From: Labrys wisconsinensis
GTDB lineage: Bacteria; Pseudomonadota; Alphaproteobacteria; Rhizobiales; Labraceae
Assembly: GCF_030814995.1 (NCBI RefSeq)
Contig: NZ_JAUSVX010000003.1
Coordinates: forward strand, 496,001 to 560,000
Direction: 5' to 3'
DNA: 64,000 bases
The notes under the pieces were generated by a model that saw only the letters and a program-made list of their open reading frames with translations, did no database searches and was not told where the DNA came from. This document shows, one piece after another, positions 44,901 through 52,875 of the stretch. A program made the position numbers and the translations under genes. How positions within the stretch are numbered: position 1 is the stretch's first letter; each line of letters begins with the position of its first letter.

Positions 44901-45355
44901 ACTTCCCGATCTATGTCTGCCTGCTGGCGGAAATGCTGGCGGCTGCGGGCAAGCCCGAGCGGGCGCTGGAGGAGCTGACGACTGCCCGGCGGGAATTCGA
45001 CGCCGTCGGCCTGCGCAACTGGCTGCCGGAGGTCTGGCGCATGACCGGCGACATGATCCTGGCCGCCGATCCCGCGGCGATCGAGGCCGCGCGCGCCGCC
45101 CATGACGAGGCGCGCCGCATCGCCGAGACCCAGGGCGCAGCCATGCTGACCCTGCGGATCGCGATCAGCGAGGCGAAGCTCGCCGAGCGCATGGGCCTGC
45201 CGGAGCAGGCGCATGCACGCCTCGCGGCGGCGCGCGCGGCGATCACCGGCAACGGCAGCGCGGACCTGCACCTCGCCGGCAAGCTGCTCAACGCGCTCGA
45301 GGCCAAGCTCGGCGCTCCGCCCCCGCCGGCCAAGAGACCACGAGCCAAGCCGTGA
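41987..45355 (+). CDS. SAM / class III nucleotide cyclase / AAA ATPase / TPR signalling protein
   Basis: A 1122-residue multidomain protein. Residues 5-62 are a SAM-type helical domain (LDLDALLRAAGLTHRMDAFQ). Residues about 75-255 form a class III cyclase domain with both metal aspartates (Asp84 in FVDLVGSS, Asp128 in RFVGDGI) and the Asn202/Arg206 transition-state pair (PNLAARL), so it is predicted active. Walker A is GEAGIGKS at 302-309, Walker B ILAEDLHWFD follows near 430. From about residue 640 to the end are TPR-like helices. The architecture is that of large cyclase-ATPase regulators. ATG at 41987 has GAGAGG upstream. Its stop overlaps the YcaO start (GTGA), tying it to the RiPP-like genes. 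Confidence 0.92.
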   Translation: MTNSLDLDALLRAAGLTHRMDAFQAHGIEPAQLEMLTDADLRELELTISERMRFRESLREAQQSGAERPAAHAERRPLTVMFVDLVGSSALGEQLDDEDMLEVIREYREFCGGIISRYGGTVVRFVGDGILAYFCYPIAHENDPERAVRAALEIIEEIGTLRPLAQAPLQARIGIATGRVIVGDLLAGGLADRQTIVGSTPNLAARLQSVVPANGIAISEVTHERVAALFQVEDLGLLDLKGFAQNQHAFRVVRQLHERARAAASAPIRLTPLFAREAELAALHDHWTKAEAGQGGAVLVLGEAGIGKSRLVERFLSVQQDRPAAALTLSGSPFHENSPLHPFLLQFRTIAARSTAGAPSVGIEELRAALRGTPQVRDQAADVIGRLLGLTAPEAESALAPEKQKQVQFEVLAEQILAWSEDGPLCILAEDLHWFDPSSRELLAALIEKAAARSALLVLTSRDTPDVRDWAAGAGVPQLRLARLDDDEAAAMVQSLFGDQPVPIEVAYRIAEKTDGIPLFIEEFVRPLLRSKELVDWSKVVFGETGSVSIPASLHEAFMARLDHSGPAKELAQVAAVIGRVVRRDVLAAVAATSAAELGNALASLQQADVLQPTQVGGQDCYAFGHSLVRDAAYDSILRERRRALHAGVARALQALDADGAVPQPELLAAHLTEAGLGEEAVPHWIEAGRRSLAGSAPLEATRLLGRGLEILRTLPPTEGNRDLRLDLVALFGPALIAVKGPGSEETRAVYNEAYELCLDLPDSDRHFPVYWGWWRVSRDHFEVKDRAEALYERASGRRDAQFLLQAHHCNWASHFTTGHLQRCCEHIEAGLAIYESGDYRDHASLYGNHDAKVCGHGSAAQAYWMLGRLDAASAEERKSLAWAYELRHLGSTIHAMDMALLHQCYRRDHVRTLRQAEELVAFAGDRGFADHHAKGLIFRGWASAMQGAVADGLEVVARGLDQQRRIGTIEDFPIYVCLLAEMLAAAGKPERALEELTTARREFDAVGLRNWLPEVWRMTGDMILAADPAAIEAARAAHDEARRIAETQGAAMLTLRIAISEAKLAERMGLPEQAHARLAAARAAITGNGSADLHLAGKLLNALEAKLGAPPPPAKRPRAKP

Positions 45356-46566
45356 CCAGCCCGACGCAGAAGCCGGCGGCGAGCGAGGCGGCCAATGGCC
45401 CCGACATCGTCCTCGCCCGGCTCCTCCCGCTCATGCCGGCGATGGGCATCACCCGTCTCGCCAACCTCACCGGGCTCGACATCCTCGGCATTCCGGTCGC
45501 CGCCGCGGTGCGCCCCAATTCCCGGTCCCTCGCCGTGCACCAGGGCAAGGGCCTGACGCTCGCCGCCGCCAAGGTCTCCGCCGTGATGGAGGCGGCGGAA
45601 GCCCACCATGCCGAGTTCATCGACGCGCCGCTGCGCTGGGGTCGGCGGCGGGACCTGCCGGTCCCGACCGTCGATCCCGCGCGGCTGCCGCGCATGCCGG
45701 GCGACGGCGATCCGGAGGAGGACCGCTGCCTCTGGATCGAAGGCCGCGACCTGATGACGGACGCCCCCTGCTGGGTGCCGCACGAGCTGGTCCATGCCGA
45801 CTATACCGCCCCCCAGCCCGCCGGCAGCGGCCTGTTCCAGGCGACGACCAACGGCCTTGCCGCCGGTGCCACGCCGCAGGCGGCCATGGCGCACGGGCTG
45901 TGCGAAGCGATCGAACGCGATGCCATGGCCCTCTGGTACGATGCCGGCGCGGCCCTCGGTGCCGCCGCCCGGGCGCTGGACCTCGCCTCGGTGCGGGATC
46001 GCATCTGCGCGGAGCTGCTGCGCCGCATCGAGGCGACGGGCGCCGCCATCGCCGCCTGGGACGTGACCTCGGATATCGGCCTGCCCACCTTCGTCTGCAT
46101 CATCGTGGCGCCCGACGACGATCCGCACGGCGTGGAGACGGAACTGGGCGCGGCCTGCCATGCGGATCCGGCCACGGCGCTGCTCAAGGCCCTGCTGGAA
46201 GCGGCGCAGACGCGCATCACCCGCATCTCCGGCGCCAGGGACGATTTCGGAACCGAGTCCTACGACCGGCCGGCGCGCGAGCGCTGGATGTCCGAGGGAC
46301 AGGCCTGGCTCGCCGCAGCGCGCGGTCCCCGCAGGACCGCGATGCCGGCCGCTGCCCCTGCGCCGGCGTCGGCGTCGCATGCTCTCGACGCCATCCTCGA
46401 CCGCCTGCGCCGATCCGGCTTCGAGCAGGCGATCTGGGTCGACCTGACCAAGCCCGGGATCGGCATCCCGGTCGGCCGGGCGATCGTGCCGGGCCTCGAA
46501 GGGCCGTGGACGACCGACGGCGACTATGCTCCGGGTGACCGCGCCCACCAGGGGGCCGAGCCGTGA
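45352..46566 (+). CDS. YcaO-like ATP-dependent peptide backbone modification enzyme
   Basis: YcaO enzymes activate a peptide-bond oxygen with ATP to form azolines or, with TfuA, thioamides. This 404-residue protein has the ATP-binding helices of the fold: Glu80/Glu83 in KVSAVMEAAEAHHAEF and Glu185/Glu188-Arg189-Asp190 in AHGLCEAIERDAMALW. Also typical are GKGLTLAAAK, TTNGLAAGATPQAA and the C-terminal FEQAIWVDLTKPGIGIPVGRAIVPGLEGP. It lacks the PxPxP tail of azoline-forming cyclodehydratases, in line with a TfuA-dependent type. GTG at 45352 overlaps the cyclase stop, and its own stop overlaps tfuA, so stoichiometric coupled synthesis is likely. Confidence 0.93.
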   Translation: MTSPTQKPAASEAANGPDIVLARLLPLMPAMGITRLANLTGLDILGIPVAAAVRPNSRSLAVHQGKGLTLAAAKVSAVMEAAEAHHAEFIDAPLRWGRRRDLPVPTVDPARLPRMPGDGDPEEDRCLWIEGRDLMTDAPCWVPHELVHADYTAPQPAGSGLFQATTNGLAAGATPQAAMAHGLCEAIERDAMALWYDAGAALGAAARALDLASVRDRICAELLRRIEATGAAIAAWDVTSDIGLPTFVCIIVAPDDDPHGVETELGAACHADPATALLKALLEAAQTRITRISGARDDFGTESYDRPARERWMSEGQAWLAAARGPRRTAMPAAAPAPASASHALDAILDRLRRSGFEQAIWVDLTKPGIGIPVGRAIVPGLEGPWTTDGDYAPGDRAHQGAEP

Positions 46567-47885
46567 CGACGGGCCCGATCGTCGTCTTCCTCGGCCCCTC
46601 GCTCCGTCGTGAGGACGCCGAGGCGCTGCTGCCCGGCGGCGTCTTCCTGCCTCCCGCCCGGCAGGGCGACGTCTATCGCGCCGTGCGCGCCCATCGGCCG
46701 GCAAGGATCGGCCTGATCGACGGAGTGTTCCTCAACGTGCCGGCCGTGTGGCACCGCGAGCTGCTCTGGGCGCTGGCGCAGGGCATCGCCGTCTTCGGAG
46801 CAGCCAGCATGGGCGCCCTCAGGGCGGCCGAGCTCGCCGCCTTCGGCATGGTCGGCGTCGGCAAGATCCACGCGGCCTTCCGGGACGGGCGCTATCCCCC
46901 CTTCGAGGACATGTTCGAGGACGACGACGAGGTCGCGATCGCCCACGGGCCGAGCGAGCTCGGCAGCATGCCGGTCTCGGACGCCATGGTCGACATCCGC
47001 GAGACCCTGGCGCTGGCGCAAGCCGAAGGCCTGCTCGATCGCGTCGAGCGCGACGGGCTGGCATCGGCGCTGAAGCGTCTGCACTTTTCCGAGCGTTCCT
47101 TCGCCCGCCTGGCCGACGCCGCGCGAGACGTCCTGACGGCGGACCGGGCGGGAGCCTTCTCCGCCTGGCTCGATGGTCACGCCCTGTCCCAGAAGGGCCG
47201 GGACGCGGCCGAGCTGCTGCGCCGCATCGCCGCCGAGGAGCGGGCGGCGGCGCCCCCGATTCCCGTCCGCCTGGAGCCTGCCCTGGTCTGGGAGCGTTTC
47301 GTGGCGGCGGAGCAGGACGCGGAGGCCAGCGCCGAGGAGGAGGTGGTGCTGGCGGAGCTGGGGCTCGACCCGCAAGCCTTCAGGGACGTCGCAATTGCCG
47401 CGATGGGCCGTGTCGATCTCGGCCGCGCATCGGCCGGCCTCCCGGCGAGCGAGGCTCTCGCCCGCTTCCGGCGGCGGCGAGGCCTGGCGAGCCGGGCCTC
47501 GATCGAGGCCTGGCTGGAAACCAATGCCCTCGACGCCGGCGATCTGCCGCGCATCGTCGCCGGCGAGTCGGCGGCCGACGAGGGGCTCGCGGCCGTGCCG
47601 CTCCGACACCTCAGGCGCGCCGTGCTCGACGAGCTCCGGCTGACGGACCGCTATGCCGCCTTGGCCGAGCGGGCGCGCCGCAAGGCCGACGCGACAGGGG
47701 CTCGCCGCGCCCTGCCCGCCGCTCCGGTGCTCGACGGCGCCCTGTCCTGGTATTTCGAGCGCCGTGTCGGCACGCCTGTTCCAAAATCACTTGACGCGCA
47801 TGCGTCTTCTACAGGATTTTCCAGCGCGGACGGCTTCCGGGCCGCCGTTTGGCTGGAATTCCTCTACGGGAACCCATCGACATGA
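46563..47885 (+). CDS. TfuA-like protein, YcaO partner
   Basis: TfuA proteins are named after the trifolitoxin cluster of Rhizobium; in thioamide systems they are thought to supply sulfur or assist YcaO. The N-terminal 200 residues match the TfuA domain (IVVFLGPSLRREDAEALLPGG; IGLIDGVFLNVPAVWHRELLWAL; VFGAASMGALRAAELAAFGMVGVGKI; DDEVAIAHGP). The remaining 230 residues are a helical, Glu/Ala/Arg-rich extension; similar extensions are seen in rhizobial TfuA proteins, but its role is unknown. 440 residues in total. GTG start at 46563; the stop overlaps the peptidase gene by 4 nt (ATGA). Confidence 0.92.
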   Translation: MTTGPIVVFLGPSLRREDAEALLPGGVFLPPARQGDVYRAVRAHRPARIGLIDGVFLNVPAVWHRELLWALAQGIAVFGAASMGALRAAELAAFGMVGVGKIHAAFRDGRYPPFEDMFEDDDEVAIAHGPSELGSMPVSDAMVDIRETLALAQAEGLLDRVERDGLASALKRLHFSERSFARLADAARDVLTADRAGAFSAWLDGHALSQKGRDAAELLRRIAAEERAAAPPIPVRLEPALVWERFVAAEQDAEASAEEEVVLAELGLDPQAFRDVAIAAMGRVDLGRASAGLPASEALARFRRRRGLASRASIEAWLETNALDAGDLPRIVAGESAADEGLAAVPLRHLRRAVLDELRLTDRYAALAERARRKADATGARRALPAAPVLDGALSWYFERRVGTPVPKSLDAHASSTGFSSADGFRAAVWLEFLYGNPST

Positions 47886-49282
47886 TGCCGGGCACGCGCT
47901 TTCGGCTCTATCCGCAGTTTGCCAGCGGCTATAAGGCGCCGGAACGGGTGGTGCTGTCCTGCCCGCGCGGCAGCGTCGGTCCGGGACCGGCGGACGCGAC
48001 GATGTATGCCGTGCATCCCGCCAACAAGTCCGAGCCCTACGACCCTCCGAACTACATGCCGCCCTATCGGGGCACGGTGTTGGCGCCCGCCTGCCCCGAC
48101 GCGTCGGGCCATTTCGACACCATCCCCGAGCACAGTCCGGAATTTGCGGCCGCCCATCTCTTCGCCTGCGCGCGGCGCGCGCTCGATGTCTGGGAGCATT
48201 ATCTCGAACGGCCGGTGGTCTGGTGGCACACGGCCGCCTATCCCCAGATCGAGCTCATCCCCGACGTGCGCTGGGACAATGCCCAGTCCGGACCGGGCTT
48301 CATCGAGACGGGGGCGCGGGTCGACGAGCAGGGGAACACCGTCCCGTTCTATCTGAACTTCGACGTGATCGCCCATGAGATGGGTCACGCCGTCCTGTTC
48401 TCCGAGATCGGCGTGCCGGCGACGGAGCATCTCACCGGACAGTTCCTCGCCTTCCACGAATCGTTCTCGGACATGGTCGCGCTCGTCGCGGCGCTGCATT
48501 TCGACAGCGTCATCGACCGGCTGCTCACCCAGACCGACGGCAATCTCTACGTCCTCAACCTGGTCAGCCGCATCGGCGAGATCTCGGACCTCGAGCAGAT
48601 CCGGACGGCGGACAACATCGTGCAGATGCGCGACGTCGCCGATCTGCGGCTCATGCCCGACGGCACCTGGGTCGACCCGACGGGCCAGGACCGCAACGCC
48701 CATCATCTGGCCCAGCCGCTGACCGGCGCGATCTTCGATGCGCTGGTCGACCTCTATCAGGACGGGCTGGTGCGCCGGGGCGCGATCGCCCCGCATCTCG
48801 ACACGCGGACCTGGCGGCGGGAGGAGGTCGAGGCCTCGCTGGAGTGGGTGCATCGGGCCTCGGCCGAGCAGTTCGCCCATTTCGCCCACGCCTTCCGCGA
48901 TTCCCTGCTGGAAGCCCGCAACACCATCGGCACGTGCATGGCGCATGTGATGATGACGCTCGACCCGACGGATCTGAGCTTCGACCGGGTCGCCGCCCGC
49001 TTCATCGAGACGCTCGTCCTGCTCGGACGCGGCGACCAGGTGGACGCCTTCCTCGACGACTTCCTGTGGCGCGGCATCGATCCCCGCCCGGTCCTGCATG
49101 CCGAGCGCCCGACGTCGCCGGGCGAGTGGCGCCGCCTGCCCTATGCGGAGAAGGTGCGACGCGTCGCGGCCACGAAAGGCATCCACGACTGCCGCTGCGC
49201 CCACACCTCGTCCTTCATCGCCGCGCGGCGGCTGATGCCGCACCTGCATCGCAGCTCCGCGCCGGAGCATGTTACCTCGTAA
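47882..49282 (+). CDS. Zinc metallopeptidase (gluzincin-type) of the YcaO/TfuA locus
   Basis: A 466-residue protein without signal peptide. The zinc site is His165-Glu166-x-x-His169 (VIAHEMGHAVLF) and a downstream Glu193 with Asp197 in FHESFSDMVAL, the ExxxD arrangement of thermolysin- and fungalysin-like gluzincins. Other family membership is unclear. A Cys-containing C-terminal segment (GIHDCRCAHTSS) is present. Start ATG 47882 overlaps the tfuA stop, making it the last gene of the coupled block. The natural reading is that it cuts the repeat-bearing precursor downstream; this is inference. It is cytoplasmic unless exported by an unseen route. Confidence 0.85.
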   Translation: MMPGTRFRLYPQFASGYKAPERVVLSCPRGSVGPGPADATMYAVHPANKSEPYDPPNYMPPYRGTVLAPACPDASGHFDTIPEHSPEFAAAHLFACARRALDVWEHYLERPVVWWHTAAYPQIELIPDVRWDNAQSGPGFIETGARVDEQGNTVPFYLNFDVIAHEMGHAVLFSEIGVPATEHLTGQFLAFHESFSDMVALVAALHFDSVIDRLLTQTDGNLYVLNLVSRIGEISDLEQIRTADNIVQMRDVADLRLMPDGTWVDPTGQDRNAHHLAQPLTGAIFDALVDLYQDGLVRRGAIAPHLDTRTWRREEVEASLEWVHRASAEQFAHFAHAFRDSLLEARNTIGTCMAHVMMTLDPTDLSFDRVAARFIETLVLLGRGDQVDAFLDDFLWRGIDPRPVLHAERPTSPGEWRRLPYAEKVRRVAATKGIHDCRCAHTSSFIAARRLMPHLHRSSAPEHVTS

Positions 49283-49349
49283 GTTGCCGCTGCGTCATCG
49301 ACCCGCCTAGTCTACGTTCGCTCCACCGCCATCACCGAGAGGAAACGCC

Positions 49350-50003
49350 ATGGCAGACAAGAAGGAATCCGGCTCCAAGAGCGCCGAGAACGACGCGGCC
49401 GCCCGTTCGCCGCAGCCGGCGACCGATCCCGGCCCGCGCTTCGGCGAGAACCTGCTGGCGCCCTCCCTGGTGCGCCTGTTCGGGCGCGAGTTCCTGGGCC
49501 TCACGATCAACGAGGCCAACACGGCCGAGGTGCTGAGCCAGACGCCCTACCCCCGCAGCCAGCTCGCCGCCAACCTGTCGCCGGAGCAGCGCGAGCAGAG
49601 CAAGCCGCGGCTCGCCACCATCTACGGCTTCAGCTTCGAGGGGAACTACTACAAGATGTCGGCGCCGGCGATCTTCCTGGTGCATGGCCCCGGCCATCCC
49701 GTCACGGCGGGACAGGAGCCGATCAGCCTCAGCACGCTCGGCGTCGAGTTCAAGGACGAGATCTTCGCCGCCGGCGTGCGCATGTGGGGCTATGACAAGC
49801 TCGACCAGGCCCTGCGCCTCGACATCAGCTCGGGCTGGCTCGCCGACATCCTGCTCGATGCCGAGCTCGGCGCCGCCAACGTCACGGGCGAGGACGGCGG
49901 TGAGCTGGTCGGCCGCTCGATGATGACCGGGCGCTCGATGATGACCGGACGCTCGATGATGGTCGGCCGATCCATGATGACCGGGCGCGGCCCTCGCCGC
50001 TAG
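49350..50003 (+). CDS. Candidate RiPP precursor with C-terminal GRSMMT repeats
   Basis: A 217-residue protein of no family I recognise. Residues 1-30 are polar and disordered-looking (MADKKESGSKSAENDAAARS). Residues 31-187 look globular (LLAPSLVRLFGREFLGLTIN; ATIYGFSFEGNYYKMSAPAI; EIFAAGVRMWGYDKLDQALR) and would be a very large leader. Residues 188-211 are four tandem hexamers, GRSMMT, GRSMMT, GRSMMV, GRSMMT, then GRGPRR. Each offers a Ser for YcaO chemistry, a Met pair and an Arg cleavage point. ATG at 49350 has GAGAGGAA upstream; 67 bp separate it from the peptidase gene, so it may also have its own promoter. It could instead be a non-precursor protein with a repetitive tail. Confidence 0.75.
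   Translation: MADKKESGSKSAENDAAARSPQPATDPGPRFGENLLAPSLVRLFGREFLGLTINEANTAEVLSQTPYPRSQLAANLSPEQREQSKPRLATIYGFSFEGNYYKMSAPAIFLVHGPGHPVTAGQEPISLSTLGVEFKDEIFAAGVRMWGYDKLDQALRLDISSGWLADILLDAELGAANVTGEDGGELVGRSMMTGRSMMTGRSMMVGRSMMTGRGPRR
49911..49982 (+). repeat. Four tandem 18-bp coding repeats
   Basis: Units at 49911-49928, 49929-49946, 49947-49964 and 49965-49982, each 18 bp and encoding GRSMM plus T or V; a partial fifth unit (GGGCGC) follows. Units differ at synonymous positions (GGC/GGG/GGA for Gly, CGC/CGA for Arg, TCG/TCC for Ser) while the peptide is held constant, which suggests selection on the peptide. Confidence 0.9.
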
Positions 50004-50011
50004 CCTCGAAG

Positions 50012-50040
50012 GGGCCGGGCGCCGACTGCGGCCCCGGCCC
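50012..50040. terminator. Hairpin between precursor gene and kup
   Basis: GGGCCGGG pairs with CCCGGCCC across a 13-nt loop, starting 8 bp after the precursor stop and ending 20 bp before the convergent kup stop. No U-tract. Confidence 0.5.
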
Positions 50041-50060
50041 TCACCTCGCGACTGCGCTCC

Positions 50061-51992
50061 CTACACCGCCACCTGCGTGCCGACCTCGACCACCCGCCCC
50101 GTCGGGATCTGGAAATAGTCGGAGGCGTCGGTGGCGTTGCGGGCCAGGGCGATGAAGATCTGGTCCTGCCAGCCCGGCATCTGCGGGTCGGGCGAGGCGA
50201 TGAGGTGGCGGCGGGACAGGAAGAACGAGGTCGTCATGATCTCGAAGACGCAGCCCTTCTTGCGGGCCAGCGCCAGCCCCTTGGGCACGTTCGGCGTCTC
50301 CATGTAGCCATAGGCCAGCCGCACCCGCATGAAGGCGCTCGACACCTGCTCGGTGGTGGCGCGCTCGTCCGCCGGCACGCGCGGCAGGTCCACCGTGCGG
50401 ATCGAGAGGATGATGTTCTTCTCGTGCAGCACCTTGTTGTGCTTGAGATTGTGCAGGAGCGCGGTCGGCGCGAAGTCCGGGTCGCTGGTCAGGAACACCG
50501 CGGTGCCGGGCACGCGCGGCAGCTCCTTCTTGCGCTCCAGGCTGGCGATCAGCGTCTGGAGCGGCACCTCGCCGCGGCGCGTCTTCTCCTGCAGGATACG
50601 GGTGCCCTTCACCCAGGTCAGCATCAGCACCATCAGGCTTCCCGCCATCATCAGCGGCGCCCAGCCGCCGTGGAACACCTTCAGGAGATTGGCGCCGAGG
50701 AAGCTGGCGTCGATCACCACCAGCGGCAGCATGGCGAGGATGGCGAGCGTGAGGTTCCAGCGCCAGGCCACCCAGGCGACGATCAGGAGCAGGATCGAAT
50801 CGATCAGCATCGAGCCGGTGACCGCCACGCCATAGGCGGCCGCCAGCGAGCCCGAGCTCTTGAAGAAGCCGACCAGCGCCAGCACCCCGACCAGCAGGAT
50901 CCAGTTGATGCGCGGCATGTAGATCTGCCCGGCGGTCTTGGCCGAGGTGTGCAGGATGGCAAAGCGCGGCAGCAGCCCGAGCTGGATCGCCTGGCGCGCC
51001 ATGGAATAGGCGCCGGTGATCACGGCCTGGCTGGCGATCACGGTGGCGATGGTGGCCAGCGTCACCAGCGGGATCAGCGCCCAGGACGGGGCGAGCAGGA
51101 AGAACGGGTTCTCGATATTTTCCGGATGGGACAGGACCATGGCGGCCTGGCCGAGATAGTTGAGCAGGAGGCAGGGGAAGATGAAGCCGAGCCAGGCGGT
51201 CTGGATCGGCCGGCGCCCGAAATGACCGAGATCGGTGTAGAGCGCCTCGCCGCCCGTCGCCGCCAGGAACACCGCGCCGAGCGTCAGCAGGCCGAGATGG
51301 CCGTGCTCGAACAGGAAGGCCAGGCCGTAGATCGGGTTGAAGGCGACGAGCACGCCGGGATCGTCGATGAGGTGCACCAGCCCCAGCACGCCCATCACGA
51401 GGAACCATAGCGCCGTCAGCGGGCCGAAGAAGCGCGCGACGCGCTCGGTGCCATGGCTCTGCACCAGGAACAGCGCCACCAGGATCGCCACCGTGATCGG
51501 CAGCACGAATTCTTCCAGCGCAGGGGTCACCAGCTTGATGCCCTCCACCGCCGAGAGCACGGAGATGGCGGGGGTGATCATGGCGTCGCCGAAGAACAGC
51601 GAGGCGGCCGCGATGCCCATGACGAAGACGACCGCCGCCAGCTTGGTCTCGGTCCTCTGGCCCAGCACCTTGTGGGCGAGGGCCATCAGCGAGAGCGTGC
51701 CGCCCTCGCCGCGATTGTCGGCGCGCAGCAGCAGCAGCACGTATTTGATCGTGACGACCAGGATCAGCGCCCAGATGATCAGCGACAGCACCGCGATCAC
51801 CACCTCGCGGCTGGCGCCGGCATGGGCCGAGCCCGCCAGCACCGCCTCGCGGAAGGCGTAGATCGGGCTGGTGCCGATGTCGCCATAGACCACGCCGACG
51901 GAGCCGAGCGTCAGCGCCCAGAAGCCGCCGTGATGCCCCTCGTCGGCTTCCGCCTCGAGCGGCTGAGCCGTCGCAACGCTGTCGACTGTCAT
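50061..51992 (-). CDS. kup: KUP system potassium uptake protein
   Basis: Proton-coupled potassium importer in the inner membrane, 643 residues with about twelve helices. The diagnostic N-terminus is [26 protein letters not shown]; further landmarks are [34 protein letters not shown] and [19 protein letters not shown]. The C-terminal cytosolic domain ([33 protein letters not shown]) is complete. ATG at 51992 is preferred to a longer frame beginning at 52217, which adds 75 Arg-rich residues. The upstream 260 bp show no recognisable riboswitch. Confidence 0.95.
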   Translation of the reverse strand: MTVDSVATAQPLEAEADEGHHGGFWALTLGSVGVVYGDIGTSPIYAFREAVLAGSAHAGASREVVIAVLSLIIWALILVVTIKYVLLLLRADNRGEGGTLSLMALAHKVLGQRTETKLAAVVFVMGIAAASLFFGDAMITPAISVLSAVEGIKLVTPALEEFVLPITVAILVALFLVQSHGTERVARFFGPLTALWFLVMGVLGLVHLIDDPGVLVAFNPIYGLAFLFEHGHLGLLTLGAVFLAATGGEALYTDLGHFGRRPIQTAWLGFIFPCLLLNYLGQAAMVLSHPENIENPFFLLAPSWALIPLVTLATIATVIASQAVITGAYSMARQAIQLGLLPRFAILHTSAKTAGQIYMPRINWILLVGVLALVGFFKSSGSLAAAYGVAVTGSMLIDSILLLIVAWVAWRWNLTLAILAMLPLVVIDASFLGANLLKVFHGGWAPLMMAGSLMVLMLTWVKGTRILQEKTRRGEVPLQTLIASLERKKELPRVPGTAVFLTSDPDFAPTALLHNLKHNKVLHEKNIILSIRTVDLPRVPADERATTEQVSSAFMRVRLAYGYMETPNVPKGLALARKKGCVFEIMTTSFFLSRRHLIASPDPQMPGWQDQIFIALARNATDASDYFQIPTGRVVEVGTQVAV

Positions 51993-52254
51993 TCCATGCC
52001 CCGGACGGCGTCGGCGACGCTTGCATCCCCGATTGCGGGCGCCGCCCGCGGATCGGCGCGTGAATACTGCATCGCGGCGCGGAACGATAGCCCCCGGAGC
52101 CGGCTCGCGCATGTCGTGAACACATGCTCGCCCATGTCGTGGACGCCGGCCCCGTCCGTCGCCGCGACGCCCAAGATCGGGTGCCGGCGGCCCCTCCGCA
52201 AGGCCGCCGCCGCGCACGGCAGCACCGCGCCGCCGGTGGTCTTCGAAAGTCCGG

Positions 52255-52854
52255 TTAGCGCGGCTCGCGGTGGAAGGTCCGCCACAGCTCGAGCCCGTCG
52301 AGCCTGTCCTCGCGGATATCGCCGGCCAGGGCCCGGGTCCAGTCGAGCTCGGCCTGCTTCAGGGCGCTGCGATATTCGCTCTCGATGGCGAAGAGGCGCG
52401 GCAGGCCCTGCTTGCCCGCATAGTCACGGGCTCCCCGGTCCTGGGCCAGCTCCAGCTCCAGGCGGCGGCAGCGCTCCTCCAGGAGCGCGGCCGCCTCCTC
52501 CGGCGACAGGATCGGCAGGAAGGAGAGGGCCGCCTCGAACTGGACGAACTCCTTGGCCGGCGTCGCGGTCAGCTCGCTCAGCCAGTCCAGCAATTCGTGC
52601 CGGCCGGCGGCGGTGATGGCGTAGACGGTCCGCTCCGGCCGCGCGCCGGGGCGTTCCGTCTGCTCCGCCTGGATCAGGCCGTGGCGCTCGAGCGACTGCA
52701 CGATCGTGTAGAGCGAGCCGTAGTTCAGGCGGACGCTGTCGTCCTTGCGCCGCTCGCGCAGCGTGACCGCGATCTCATAAGGATGCATCGACCGTTCGGC
52801 CAGGCAGGCGAGCGCGGCAAGGGCGAGCGGGTTGGAGACCTTCCGTCTGGACAT
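52255..52854 (-). CDS. PadR family transcriptional regulator
   Basis: A 199-residue repressor. The winged helix is at the N-terminus ([60 protein letters not shown]) and the C-terminal helical dimerisation domain follows ([35 protein letters not shown]). It lies 21 bp after the monooxygenase gene on the same strand, so both are likely controlled from the palindrome at 54476-54497. GTG at 52869 is an alternative start. Confidence 0.9.
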   Translation of the reverse strand: MSRRKVSNPLALAALACLAERSMHPYEIAVTLRERRKDDSVRLNYGSLYTIVQSLERHGLIQAEQTERPGARPERTVYAITAAGRHELLDWLSELTATPAKEFVQFEAALSFLPILSPEEAAALLEERCRRLELELAQDRGARDYAGKQGLPRLFAIESEYRSALKQAELDWTRALAGDIREDRLDGLELWRTFHREPR

Positions 52855-52875
52855 GCCTCCCCATATCACTCGCCG

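Noticed and set aside
41669-45271. 1200-codon minus-strand frame opposite the cyclase-ATPase gene
   Set aside because: Shadow frame caused by high GC; no domain is visible and the plus-strand protein has intact catalytic motifs.
49911-49982. 18-bp tandem repeats considered as a simple microsatellite or sequencing artefact
   Set aside because: Units differ at synonymous positions yet keep the peptide, and the frame ends in a stop right after; slippage alone would give identical units.
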